From Asticcacaulis aquaticus (GTDB taxonomy: Bacteria > Pseudomonadota > Alphaproteobacteria > Caulobacterales > Caulobacteraceae), in NCBI RefSeq assembly GCF_028550415.1, contig NZ_JAQQKX010000013.1, positions 1-64,000 of the forward strand: a stretch of DNA of 64,000 nucleotides, given 5' to 3'. The translations under genes were made by a program, and so were the position numbers. This document shows positions 8,919 to 18,012 of this stretch, piece after piece. Every line of letters begins with the position of its first letter. The stretch's first letter is position 1. The notes under the pieces were generated by a model. The model made no database searches. It saw nothing but the letters and a program-made list of their open reading frames with translations, and was not told where the DNA came from.

Positions 8919-10550
8919 ATGAAATTAGCTATTTTGGCCGGTTTTCTCATGTGGTGCATGGGGATAACGGTCGCTTTGGCGCAACCCGCGCCGGTTCGAG
9001 ACTATCATCTTACCATTGCCCGTCAGATCGTGGCGATCGGCGGTAAGCCGGTCAGTAAAATCACGGTCAACGGCACCATTCCCGGTCCCGTCCTGCGCTT
9101 CAAAGAAGGCGACGAGGCGGTGATCCACGTCACCAACGCCATGAAAAGCGAAGCGACCTCGATCCACTGGCACGGACTTTTGCTGCCCGGTTTGATGGAC
9201 GGCGCTCCGGGATTCAACGGCTTCAAAGGCATCGCGCCGGGTGAAACCTTCACCTATCGCTTTAAGATTCGCCAGTCCGGCACCTATTGGTACCATGCTC
9301 ATACACTGGGTCAGGAGGCCGATGGGCTCTATGCGGGGGTCGTCATCGATCCCGTGCAAACTGATACAATCAATGTTGATCGGGACTATGTCGTGCTGCT
9401 GTCCGACTATCATCAGGACAGCGCCGAGCGCATCCTGGGCAACCTGAAGAAATCGTCGGAATATTACCAGTATAACCGCCGCACGGTTGGTGATCTGATC
9501 AACGATGCCCGCGTTCAGGGTCTCGGTAAGGCGCTCAAATCGGCGAAGGAGTGGGGCAAGATGCGAATGCTGCCGACCGACCTGTCGGACGTGACGGGGT
9601 ATCGGTTCCTCGTCAACGGTATGGATCAGAGCTGGACCGGCCTGTTCACACCCGGTGAGCGGGTGCGGCTGCGTTTTATCAATGCCTCGGCCATGACCAT
9701 GTACGATGTGCGCATCCCCGGTTTGAAGATGACCGTGGTCTCTGCCGATGGTCAGCCCGTGCAGCCCATCGAGGTCGATGAGTTCCGCTTCGGTAACGCC
9801 GAAACCTACGATGTGATCGTCACGCCGCCTGATGACAAGGCCTACACCATCGCGGCGGAATCGCTGGACCGCACGGGCTTTGCCCTAGGCACGCTGGCCC
9901 CACGGGCGGGTATGACCGGCGAAAAACCGACGCCGCGGCCGCGGGCGATTCTCAGCATGGGCGACATGAATATGGAACTCATGATGCACGACGATCCCTA
10001 TATGGATATGAGTGCTATGGACCTGACCAGCGGTTGGACGAAGACCGGTGCGCCGGAAGGGGCCAAGGTGCTGGCCTATGGCGATCTCAAAAGCCTGACG
10101 CCGCAAACCGATCTGCGCGACCCGACGCGTGAGATCGCGGTGCGGCTGGGCGGCAATATGGAACGCTATATCTGGACGATAAACGGCAAGACCTTTGACC
10201 CGAAACACGGATTCACGCTGGGCTGGAACGAACGGGTGCGTCTGACCTATGTCAACGAAACCATGATGGCGCATCCGGTCCATCTGCACGGCATGTTCAC
10301 GCAGTTGGAAAACGGTCAGGCCGCCGCCGACCGGCCTAACAAGCACACCGTCATCGTCCCGCCGGGGCAGAGCGTCTCGGTCCTGCTGACGGCCAATGAG
10401 GCGGGTGACTGGCCGTTTCATTGTCACCTGTTGTTCCATATGGCGTCGGGCATGATGACGACGGTGACGGTGGCCGCGCCCGATGTGGCGTTCACACCGC
10501 CAACTCAGGAAAAGGTCGAAAAGGCGGGAGGTCACCATGAGCATCATTAA
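8919..10550 (+). CDS. copA: Copper-resistance multicopper oxidase CopA
   Basis: This periplasmic multicopper oxidase probably oxidises Cu(I) and helps tolerate copper. All four ligand clusters are visible: HWHG (83-86), HAH (126-128), HPVHLHG near the C terminus and HCHLLFHMASGM, whose last Met is the likely type-1 axial ligand. A Met-rich insert (MGDMNMELMMHDDPYMDM) is typical of CopA/PcoA. The start at 8919 gives a normal signal peptide ending in ALAQ, with AGGA upstream. At 543 aa it is a little shorter than classical CopA (about 600). The signal lacks the twin-arginine motif usual for CopA, which suggests Sec export, although an extended or different start cannot be excluded. It overlaps copB by 14 bases. 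Confidence 0.92.
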   Translation: MKLAILAGFLMWCMGITVALAQPAPVRDYHLTIARQIVAIGGKPVSKITVNGTIPGPVLRFKEGDEAVIHVTNAMKSEATSIHWHGLLLPGLMDGAPGFNGFKGIAPGETFTYRFKIRQSGTYWYHAHTLGQEADGLYAGVVIDPVQTDTINVDRDYVVLLSDYHQDSAERILGNLKKSSEYYQYNRRTVGDLINDARVQGLGKALKSAKEWGKMRMLPTDLSDVTGYRFLVNGMDQSWTGLFTPGERVRLRFINASAMTMYDVRIPGLKMTVVSADGQPVQPIEVDEFRFGNAETYDVIVTPPDDKAYTIAAESLDRTGFALGTLAPRAGMTGEKPTPRPRAILSMGDMNMELMMHDDPYMDMSAMDLTSGWTKTGAPEGAKVLAYGDLKSLTPQTDLRDPTREIAVRLGGNMERYIWTINGKTFDPKHGFTLGWNERVRLTYVNETMMAHPVHLHGMFTQLENGQAAADRPNKHTVIVPPGQSVSVLLTANEAGDWPFHCHLLFHMASGMMTTVTVAAPDVAFTPPTQEKVEKAGGHHEHH

Positions 10551-11226
10551 ATATGCGGTGCTTTTGGTGTTGCTGCCGGTTGTAGCTCAGGCACAGGATC
10601 CCGCGCACGATCATAGCGGCGCCGTCTATAACGCTGTGCGGCTGGAGACCGGATATACGTGGCACGACGGTAAGGATGTCGCGCAGTGGGATATCGACGG
10701 CTGGGTCGGTGGCGACCGGCACAAGCTGTGGCTCAAGGGCGAAGGCGAGGGCAAAAACGGCGACCTGTCGCTGCTCTACAGCCGCAATATCGCGACCTTC
10801 TGGGATGCACAGATCGGCGTGCGGCAGGACATCGGCGACAGCGATCACACCTATCTCAGAGCCGGGGTCAGCGGTCTGGCACCCTACTTCTTCGAGACGG
10901 AGATGCACGTCTTCGTCCGCGACGACGGCGCGGTGAGCGCACGGTTGCGGCAGTCGAACGACTGGTTGCTGACCAATCGCCTGATTGCCGAACCGTCGCT
11001 GGCGGTCGATTACAACGCCCGCGAAGACCGGGCTCTGGGCCTTGGCACCGGGCTGACCGAAGCCGAGGTAGCGCTTCAGGTGAGATATGAGATCAGCCGT
11101 CGCTTCGCGCCCTATGTCGCGTTGAGCCACACGCAAAAACTCGGTTCGACGCGGGATATGGCGCAGATGAGCGATAAACCAACTCAGGAGACGGTTGCAA
11201 GTATCGGTATCCGTTGGTTATTCTAA
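10537..11226 (+). CDS. copB: Copper-resistance outer-membrane protein CopB
   Basis: The 229-aa product has a signal peptide (ending VVAQAQ), a short DPAHDHSG segment, then a beta-rich CopB/PcoB domain. That domain includes [22 protein letters not shown], given here as two parts (VRLETGYTW and DVAQWDIDG), [18 protein letters not shown] and a C-terminal GIRWLF barrel end. The start at 10537 is preceded by GGAGGT and overlaps the copA end, which implies translational coupling. Classical CopB has a long Met/His-rich N-terminal extension; here it is almost absent, so metal binding capacity is probably lower. The stop overlaps the stop of the convergent dadA gene. Confidence 0.88.
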   Translation: MSIIKYAVLLVLLPVVAQAQDPAHDHSGAVYNAVRLETGYTWHDGKDVAQWDIDGWVGGDRHKLWLKGEGEGKNGDLSLLYSRNIATFWDAQIGVRQDIGDSDHTYLRAGVSGLAPYFFETEMHVFVRDDGAVSARLRQSNDWLLTNRLIAEPSLAVDYNAREDRALGLGTGLTEAEVALQVRYEISRRFAPYVALSHTQKLGSTRDMAQMSDKPTQETVASIGIRWLF

Positions 11227-12476
11227 CCATATCGACTCAAGGCGAGGTCGTCGGTCCTGATCTCCGGCTTAAGGCCGGAGATCAGGTCGGCCAGCACGCG
11301 GCCCGAGCCGCACGACATGGTCCAGCCCAGCGTCCCGTGGCCGGTATTGAGCCACAGATTGTCGTAGCGCGTCTTGCCGATCACGGGTGTGCCGTCGGGG
11401 GTCATCGGGCGCAGGCCGGACCAGAATTTCGCTTCGGATTGATTACCCGCGCCTTCGAACAGGTCTTCGACGACATAGGTCAGCATGTCTTTACGCTTCT
11501 GCGGCAAAGCTTTTGAAAAACCGGCGATTTCGGCCATGCCGCCGACGCGGATACGTCCGCCCAGCCGCGTAATGGCGACCTTGTGCGCCTCGTCCATGAC
11601 TGTGGAGACGGGCGCGCGGGACTCGTTGGCGATCGGGACGGTGATCGAATAGCCCTTGACCGGATAGACCGGCACCGACAGGCCGAGCGGCCTGACCATC
11701 TGCGGCGTATAGCTGCCCAGCGCGGCGACGAAAACATCGGCTTCGATCTCGCCCGCCGAGGTGGCGACGGCGACGACGCGATTGCCGTCGGTGCGGATAC
11801 CGTCGATGGTCGTGTCGAACAGGTATCTGACGCCCAAGGCCTCGGCCTTTTTCGCCAATCCTTGCGTGAACAGGAAGCAGTCGCCGGTTTCGTCATTGGG
11901 CAAGCGCAGCCCGCCCATCAGCTTGTCGCGCGCACCGCTCAGACCGGGTTCGGCTTTGACGCATCCCGCGACGTCGAGCACCTCGAACGGCACGCCGCCC
12001 GCTTCGAGGACTTTCAGATCTTTTTGAATGCCGTCGATCTGTTTCTGAGTACGGAAAACTTCCAGCGTGCCCTGAGTCCGATGATCGTACTGAATACCGG
12101 TCTCTTCGCGCAGGGCCTTGAGGCAGTCGCGGCTATATTCGGCAACGCGCACCATGCGCGCCTTATTGATCGCATAGCGTTCCGCCGTGCAGTTACGCAG
12201 CATGGCCGCCAGCCACTTCACCGTCGCGGCGTCGAACAGCGGATTGAGGATCAGCGGCGCACGTTTCATGAACAGCCACTTCACGGCCTTTTGCGGGATA
12301 CCCGGCGCGGCCCAGGGCGATGAATAGCCGGGCGAGATTTCCCCGGCATTGGCGAAGCTGGTCTCCAGCGCCGGGGCGCTTTGACGGTCGATGACAGTGA
12401 CCTCGTGGCCGGCTTTCGCCAGATACCAGGCCGAGGTGATGCCGATGACCCCGGCCCCGAGGATGACGATCTTCAT
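11223..12476 (-). CDS. dadA: D-amino acid dehydrogenase, small subunit
   Basis: This FAD enzyme oxidises D-alanine (and other D-amino acids) to the keto acid, passing electrons to the respiratory chain at the inner membrane. The 417-aa product has an N-terminal FAD dinucleotide motif, [20 protein letters not shown], here exactly 20 residues. The family signature [22 protein letters not shown] follows (seen at about 38-59 with key residues N43, G45 and P49). The C-terminal substrate half ends in [16 protein letters not shown]. It follows alanine racemase by 3 bp with GGAGG inside the end of that gene, so the pair forms an operon converting L-alanine through D-alanine to pyruvate. Its last two bases before the stop overlap copB, which is convergent. 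Confidence 0.93.
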   Translation of the reverse strand: MKIVILGAGVIGITSAWYLAKAGHEVTVIDRQSAPALETSFANAGEISPGYSSPWAAPGIPQKAVKWLFMKRAPLILNPLFDAATVKWLAAMLRNCTAERYAINKARMVRVAEYSRDCLKALREETGIQYDHRTQGTLEVFRTQKQIDGIQKDLKVLEAGGVPFEVLDVAGCVKAEPGLSGARDKLMGGLRLPNDETGDCFLFTQGLAKKAEALGVRYLFDTTIDGIRTDGNRVVAVATSAGEIEADVFVAALGSYTPQMVRPLGLSVPVYPVKGYSITVPIANESRAPVSTVMDEAHKVAITRLGGRIRVGGMAEIAGFSKALPQKRKDMLTYVVEDLFEGAGNQSEAKFWSGLRPMTPDGTPVIGKTRYDNLWLNTGHGTLGWTMSCGSGRVLADLISGLKPEIRTDDLALSRYG

Positions 12477-12479
12477 GCC

Positions 12480-13628
12480 TTAAGCCTCCACATAATGCCG
12501 GTAATAGCGTGACCCTAACGCCGTCAGGATTTCGTAGGAAATCGTCCCGGCGTCGGCTGCCAGGTCGTCGATCGACTGGTTCGGGCCGATAAGCTCGACG
12601 AAATCGCCGGGGTTCAGTGCGCCTTGGGGCAAGGCGCTGATGTCGATGATGATCGAATCCATCGACACGCGGCCGATAAAGGGCAAACGGACGCCCTGCC
12701 ACCACACCCCGGCGTGGTGACTAAGCGCGCGCGGCAGGCCGTCGGCATAGCCCGCCAACAGGGTCGCCAACCGCAAAGGTTGATCGGCAACGACCGTGCC
12801 GCCATAGCCGATGCGTGTACCCGCCAGAACCTCGCGCGTCTGGATGACGGCGACCTCAAGCGTCACGACGGGCCGCATGGGATTGCCGTCGGTGGACGGC
12901 GCGCCGCCATAAAGCGCGATGCCCGGACGGACCAGGGCTTTGTGATAGCTCTGCCCCAGAAACGCGCCGCCGGAATTGGCAAAACTGACGGGCAGGTGCG
13001 GGAACAGGGCCGACATCTCGGTCATGATCCTGAACTGGTCGGCATTGGCGGGGTGCTGAGGCTCATCGGCGCAGGCCAGATGACTCATCAGGTGGGTGAG
13101 GTCGATCCCCTCCAGTCGCTGCGGTTCAGCGGCCAGTGTCCGTAGCTGATCAGGCTGCATCCCCAGTCGCGACATGCCAGTATCGACCTGCGCAACCGCC
13201 TTGAGCGTGCGACCTGTCTGTTGCGCCGTGGCGGACCAGCGCGCGACTTGCTCAGGGCTGTTCAGGACCGGTATCAGATCATGGGTCACAGCCAGCGCCT
13301 CGGCACCGGGCAGCAATCCGTTTAGCACATAGAGGCGGGCGTCGGACGGCAGGTTAGGCCGCAGGGCGACGGCTTCGGTCGTCAGGGCGACAAAGAAGTC
13401 CCGGCATCCGGCGTCATACAGCGTCCCGGCGACGCGCTCTGCCCCCAGCCCGTAGGCATCGGCCTTGACCACCGCGGCGACGCGGGCGCCCTCGGCCACC
13501 TGCCGCAATCGGTCGTAGTTCCACACCAGAGCCCCGAGATCGATGGTCAGAAGGCCCGCACGGCCTTCGCTCAGCGCCAGACGGGTGGCCGTATCTGAGA
13601 CTGTTTCCAACGGGTGGTGTTCGCGCAC
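12480..13628 (-). CDS. dadX: Alanine racemase, catabolic type
   Basis: This is a PLP-dependent fold-III racemase of 382 aa. Lys55 in AAVVKADAYGLG is the PLP lysine, and the opposite-face catalytic tyrosine lies in GTRIGYGGTV. The C-terminal beta domain includes MDSIIIDIS and GDFVELIG. The start codon is GTG at 13628, with AAGGAG 7 bases upstream. Linkage to dadA argues for the catabolic DadX role rather than the wall-biosynthetic Alr, but sequence alone does not separate the two. A second racemase elsewhere in the genome is not excluded. Confidence 0.92.
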   Translation of the reverse strand: MREHHPLETVSDTATRLALSEGRAGLLTIDLGALVWNYDRLRQVAEGARVAAVVKADAYGLGAERVAGTLYDAGCRDFFVALTTEAVALRPNLPSDARLYVLNGLLPGAEALAVTHDLIPVLNSPEQVARWSATAQQTGRTLKAVAQVDTGMSRLGMQPDQLRTLAAEPQRLEGIDLTHLMSHLACADEPQHPANADQFRIMTEMSALFPHLPVSFANSGGAFLGQSYHKALVRPGIALYGGAPSTDGNPMRPVVTLEVAVIQTREVLAGTRIGYGGTVVADQPLRLATLLAGYADGLPRALSHHAGVWWQGVRLPFIGRVSMDSIIIDISALPQGALNPGDFVELIGPNQSIDDLAADAGTISYEILTALGSRYYRHYVEA

Positions 13629-13967
13629 GACCGGCTCCTTTCGCAGATAAAAACCATAACGCAGTCCACGACGGAGATCGTATTAAATCGTCGGAGATAA
13701 TTGTGTCGCATACCCTGAATAGGCAAAGTCCTGAGACGGTTTGCAAGGATCGTGCGCCAAGGCGAAGGCGCCCTAAGGATCGTCGGACGATTTGCCGTTG
13801 CGTCAAAAGATTTATATGATAATTGTCGCAATAGTTGAACCGCCTCTGAAATGATTTCAGTGTTTTTATGACACCGGTATCACGGCGAGAATGGTGTGAC
13901 GGATGACGCCCTTGGCGGCGTATAAAGCGGCGACAGATCGCGACATAAAAAACGAAGAGGAAACACA
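13629..13967. other. Divergent intergenic region dadX / GH106
   Basis: These 339 bp hold the promoters of dadX (leftward) and of the GH106-GH28 pair (rightward). Apart from the palindrome at 13869-13882 and a GAGGAAACACA ribosome site for GH106, no RNA gene or reading frame is supported. The region is more AT-rich than its flanks around 13790-13870. Confidence 0.6.
13869..13882. promoter_or_regulatory. LacI-type operator candidate upstream of GH106
   Basis: TGACACCGGTATCA is an imperfect 14-bp palindrome with a central CG and TG/CA ends, the form of many LacI-family sugar-repressor operators. It lies 86 bp before the GH106 start. It differs from the three xylose-type sites in the centre of the window, so a different regulator is likely. 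No LacI gene is nearby. Confidence 0.5.
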
Positions 13968-16613
13968 ATGCCGGTTACTTTGCGTCGCCCCCAATTTGCC
14001 TTCAGGGTCGCTACGACATTCGTCGCCGCCACGGCGATGCTCCAGACGGTCTTTTGTTCGGGGCCTGTCGCGGCGCAAAGCCTGCGCGACGGTTTCGATC
14101 ATCCCCCAGCCGAGGCGCGGCCCATGGTGCGCTGGTGGTGGTTCGGCCCGAAGGTGTCGGACGCCGAGATCGTGCGCGAAATCAAGGCGATGAAGCAGGG
14201 CGGCTTTGGCGGGTTTGAACTGGCTGCACTCTATCCGCTCGAACTGGACGGTAATCAGCCCTATCTGTCCGACGCACATCTGGCGGCGCTGAAACTGGCC
14301 AATGACGCAGGCCGCGCCGAGGGACTGCGCGTCGATGTGACGCTGGGGTCGGGCTGGCCGTTCGGCGGGCCACACATCAGCGCGGACCTCGCCGCCGCTC
14401 GCGTGACGCTGGTCAAGCTGCCGCTGGAGGCGAAGGCCGTTTCGGTCGATCTGCCTGTGTTGAAAGCCGGGGAACGTGTGCTGGCCACCTTTGTCGGTAC
14501 CTCAGCGGCGGACGCGGTGTTGGTCGAACCGGCAGCGGGCAAGGTCACCGTCAAGCCAGCAGCCGCCGCGCGCACCGTCTTCGTCGTGCTGCAAACCCCG
14601 ACGGGGCAGCAGGTCAAGCGCGCCTCAGTCGGCTCCGAAGGCTACGTCCTCGACCATATGAGCCCCGATGCCGTGCAGACGCATCTGCACGCGGTGGGCG
14701 ACCGCCTGCTGACGGCCTTTCCCGACGCCAAACCCTATGCCGTTTTCAGTGACAGCCTTGAGGCCTATGGCACCGACTGGACCGACGATCTGCTGGCTGA
14801 GTTCAAAAAACGCCGTGGCTACGACCTCAAACCGCATCTGCTCAAATGGTTCGACACCACCCCCGACAGCGCCGCCATCCGCCGCGACTGGGGCCTGACG
14901 CTGGCTGAACTGACCGAGGAACGCTATCTGACACCGGTCAACGACTGGGCGGAGCAAAACGGCACGCGGTTCCGCTCGCAAACCTATGGCCACCCGCCGG
15001 TGACGCTGTCGTCGATGCGGCGGGTCGATCTGGCCGACGGCGAAGGGGCCGATTGGCGCATCTTTTCGCGTATGCGCTGGGCCAGTTCCGCCAACCACCT
15101 GTACGGTAAACCGGTGACCAGCGCCGAAGCCTGGACGTGGCTGCATCAGGGCGCGTTTCAGGCGACCCCGCTCGACATTAAGGCCGAGGCGGACACTTTG
15201 ATGCTGCAAGGCGTCAACCACTTCATCGCCCACGGCTGGCCCTATTCGCCGCCGGAAGCGCCTGAGCCCGGCTGGGCCATGTACGCGGCCGCCGTGTTCA
15301 ACGACCATAATCCGTGGTGGACGGTCATGCCAGAGGTCAATCTCTACCTCCAACGCATGAGCTGGTTGCTGCAACAAGGCGAGCCCGTCGCCGATGTCGC
15401 CATCTATATCCCGCAGGACGACGCGCTGGCCGCGTCGAAACCGGGCACAGTATCGGTCGATGGCGAGGCGGGGAAATACATCACCAAGGGCCTGACGTCG
15501 CAGATCCTCGATGCCGGGTTCAGTTTCGACTATGTGGACGATCAGGCCCTGTCGGCCAAGGGTTTCCGCGCCAGGGTGCTGATCCTGCCGAAGATGACGC
15601 GCATCGACCCAGCGGCCTACGCAAAGATCGAAGCCTTTGTGAAGGCGGGCGGTAAGGTCGTCGCGGTCGATCGTTTCCCCGATAGCGGGGCAGACCTGAT
15701 GGAGGCTGATGCCGATACGGCGGCGGTCAAGGCGATCAGCGCTAGGCTGTTCAAAGGCGCGGTTGCGGAGAACGCCGTGGGGGCGGCGTTGAAAACCCTG
15801 TCAGCGCGCGATGTCACGGGCCTCACGCCGGAAACGGGTTTCGTCCATCGCAAGCTGCCCGACGGTGATCTGTACTTCGTCGCCAATACCGGCAACACGC
15901 CGGTGACTCTGCCGCTGACGTTCAGCGCGGGCAAGACCGGCCAGGTATGGAACGCCGTCGACGGTACGGTGCGCGTCTGGGACGGTGCGCCGGTCACGTT
16001 GGCCCCGTATGAGTCGCGCGTGTTCGTCTTCGGCGCGGCGGCTTCGGCCAAGCTGACGCCGGTCGTTTCGGCCAAAGCGTCGTCGCGCACCCTCGATAGC
16101 GGCTGGACGCTGAGCTTCGGCGCGTCGACCAAACCGCTCGCGGCTTTCGGCTCGTGGACCGACGACCCGGCGCGGCAGCACTTTTCCGGTGTGGCGACCT
16201 ACAGCCGGACCGTAAAACTGACCAAGGCCGACCTTGCGGCGGGGCTGACGCGGCTCAATTTCGGCAATGGCACGCCCGAAGTGATCCCCGATGGCCGCCG
16301 CAACGGCAGCCGGGCATGGCTGAACGCGCCGGTGCGCGACGCGGCGGAGGTTTTCGTCAACGGCCAACGTGTCGGCGCGGTGTGGACCGCACCCTACGCC
16401 ATCGACCTCAAACCGTTCCTGAAAGCCGGTGACAACCGCCTCGAAATCCGCGTGGCCAATACGGCGGTCAATGCCTTGGCCGGGCGTCCGGCGGCGGACT
16501 ATACGGCGCTCAAGGCCAAGTACGGCGACCGCTTCCAGCCGCAAAACATGGACAACCTCAAACCCTTGCCGTCGGGCCTCTTGCAGGCACCGGTGCTGGA
16601 GACTGCTCAATGA
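13968..16613 (+). CDS. GH106 alpha-L-rhamnosidase-type enzyme
   Basis: The protein probably removes alpha-L-rhamnose from pectic rhamnogalacturonan or similar glycans in the periplasm. The 881-aa product has a signal peptide ending PVAAQS. The GH106 opening follows: MVRWWWFGPKVSDAEI (from about residue 49) and IKAMKQGGFGGFEL. The mid-domain YAVFSDSLEAYGTDWTDDL matches the glutamate-containing region expected of the active site. The C terminus is a galactose-binding-like beta-sandwich (EVFVNGQRVGAVWTAPY). It is shorter than many GH106 proteins (about 1,000-1,100 aa), mostly in the middle. Its ATGA overlap with the GH28 gene indicates one operon. A GAGGAAACACA ribosome site supports the start. 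Confidence 0.88.
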   Translation: MPVTLRRPQFAFRVATTFVAATAMLQTVFCSGPVAAQSLRDGFDHPPAEARPMVRWWWFGPKVSDAEIVREIKAMKQGGFGGFELAALYPLELDGNQPYLSDAHLAALKLANDAGRAEGLRVDVTLGSGWPFGGPHISADLAAARVTLVKLPLEAKAVSVDLPVLKAGERVLATFVGTSAADAVLVEPAAGKVTVKPAAAARTVFVVLQTPTGQQVKRASVGSEGYVLDHMSPDAVQTHLHAVGDRLLTAFPDAKPYAVFSDSLEAYGTDWTDDLLAEFKKRRGYDLKPHLLKWFDTTPDSAAIRRDWGLTLAELTEERYLTPVNDWAEQNGTRFRSQTYGHPPVTLSSMRRVDLADGEGADWRIFSRMRWASSANHLYGKPVTSAEAWTWLHQGAFQATPLDIKAEADTLMLQGVNHFIAHGWPYSPPEAPEPGWAMYAAAVFNDHNPWWTVMPEVNLYLQRMSWLLQQGEPVADVAIYIPQDDALAASKPGTVSVDGEAGKYITKGLTSQILDAGFSFDYVDDQALSAKGFRARVLILPKMTRIDPAAYAKIEAFVKAGGKVVAVDRFPDSGADLMEADADTAAVKAISARLFKGAVAENAVGAALKTLSARDVTGLTPETGFVHRKLPDGDLYFVANTGNTPVTLPLTFSAGKTGQVWNAVDGTVRVWDGAPVTLAPYESRVFVFGAAASAKLTPVVSAKASSRTLDSGWTLSFGASTKPLAAFGSWTDDPARQHFSGVATYSRTVKLTKADLAAGLTRLNFGNGTPEVIPDGRRNGSRAWLNAPVRDAAEVFVNGQRVGAVWTAPYAIDLKPFLKAGDNRLEIRVANTAVNALAGRPAADYTALKAKYGDRFQPQNMDNLKPLPSGLLQAPVLETAQ

Positions 16614-18010
16614 TCTTTTCCCGCCGTTCGGTACTTTATGCCGGTTTTGCTGTGCCCCTTCTGGGGACAAGCGCCTGTGCCGGTATTCCGCTCGCAAAAC
16701 GCAAAACGGTGAGCGCATCTGCGCCCTTCGACATGCCGTCGATCACCGTGCCGGACTTCACCTCGTCCCGACGTTTCCTGATCACCGATTTCGGGGCGCG
16801 GCAGGACGATCAGGCCGCGACCGCCGCCGCCATTGCGAAAGCCATCGACGCGGCCCATGCCGCAGGGCAGGGCGTTGTTGTCATCCCTGATGGCACGTGG
16901 CCGACGGGCAAGGTTCACCTGAAAAGCAACGTCAATCTGCACCTCTCGAAAGGCGCGACCCTGCTGTTTTCGGAAAAGCCCGAGGATTATCTGCCGCCGG
17001 TCCAGACCTCGTGGGAAGGCATCGAATGTTTCAACTATTCGCCGCTGGTCTATGCCTTCGAGTGCGAGAACGTGGCGATCAGCGGCGAAGGCAAGCTGAA
17101 AGCCAAGCTCGACGTGTGGAAGCTGTGGTACGCGCGCCCCAAGCCGCACATGGATGCGTTGGTGGCGCTCTACAATATGGCCTACAAGAATGTGCCGGTC
17201 AGCGAACGCCAAATGGTCGCCGGGGAAAACCACCTGCGCCCGCATTTCGTGCAGTTCAACCGTTGCAAAAACGTACTTCTGGAAGATTTCTCGCTCGAAG
17301 ACAGCCCGTTCTGGTGCATCCATCCGCTGCTGTGCCGCGACGTGGTCATCCGCCGCGTCAAGGTCCGCGCCCACGGCCACAATAATGACGGCGTCGATCC
17401 GGAAATGAGCCAAAACGTGCTGATCGAGGACTGCGTCTTCGATCAGGGCGACGACGCTATCTCGGTCAAATCGGGCCGCGACATGGACGCGTGGCGGCTC
17501 AATACGCCGACGAAGAATGTCGTCATGCGTAATTGCAAAATCAAGAATGGGCATCAGCTTATGGCGGTCGGCAGCGAACTGTCGGGTGGTATCGAGAATA
17601 TCTTCGTCGACAACTGCCACTTCATCGGCGATGGCAAGGGCGCGGACGGTCACGCCGTGCCGATCATGAACCTGCTCTACGTGAAAACCAACGAGCGCCG
17701 CGGCGGTTATGTGAAGAACATCCACATGTCGAACGTCAGCGCCACCTCGATCAAAGGCAGCGTGCTGGCGGTGGAAACCGACGTCCTCTATCAGTGGAAA
17801 AATCTGATGCCGACCTATGTGCGCAAGCTGACACCGATCGAGGGCCTGCACGTGTCGAACATCGCGGTGCAGGAGGCCAAGAGCATCGCCTACCTCAAGG
17901 CTGAAAAAGAACAGCCGGTGAGGGACGTTACGCTGAAAAACGTCAAGGTCGCCAAGGTCACCGGCACGCCGATCACGACCGAAAACGTGCAGGGCTTCGT
18001 GAATCCTTAG
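16610..18010 (+). CDS. GH28 polygalacturonase-family enzyme
   Basis: The 466-aa right-handed parallel beta-helix enzyme probably hydrolyses galacturonic-acid linkages (exo-polygalacturonase or rhamnogalacturonan hydrolase type). Visible motifs are NDGVD (259-263), QGDDAISVKSG with the catalytic GDD (280-282), GHQLMAVGSE (314-) in place of the usual GHG, and YVKTNERRGG in place of RIK. The N terminus has a twin-arginine motif (SRRSVLYAG) and a cysteine at 23 after GTSA, so a Tat-exported lipoprotein is possible, though the lipobox is atypical. Its start overlaps the GH106 stop (ATGA), so the two are translated together. A rhamnosidase beside a GH28 points to a pectic substrate. Confidence 0.88.
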   Translation: MIFSRRSVLYAGFAVPLLGTSACAGIPLAKRKTVSASAPFDMPSITVPDFTSSRRFLITDFGARQDDQAATAAAIAKAIDAAHAAGQGVVVIPDGTWPTGKVHLKSNVNLHLSKGATLLFSEKPEDYLPPVQTSWEGIECFNYSPLVYAFECENVAISGEGKLKAKLDVWKLWYARPKPHMDALVALYNMAYKNVPVSERQMVAGENHLRPHFVQFNRCKNVLLEDFSLEDSPFWCIHPLLCRDVVIRRVKVRAHGHNNDGVDPEMSQNVLIEDCVFDQGDDAISVKSGRDMDAWRLNTPTKNVVMRNCKIKNGHQLMAVGSELSGGIENIFVDNCHFIGDGKGADGHAVPIMNLLYVKTNERRGGYVKNIHMSNVSATSIKGSVLAVETDVLYQWKNLMPTYVRKLTPIEGLHVSNIAVQEAKSIAYLKAEKEQPVRDVTLKNVKVAKVTGTPITTENVQGFVNP

Positions 18011-18012
18011 GA

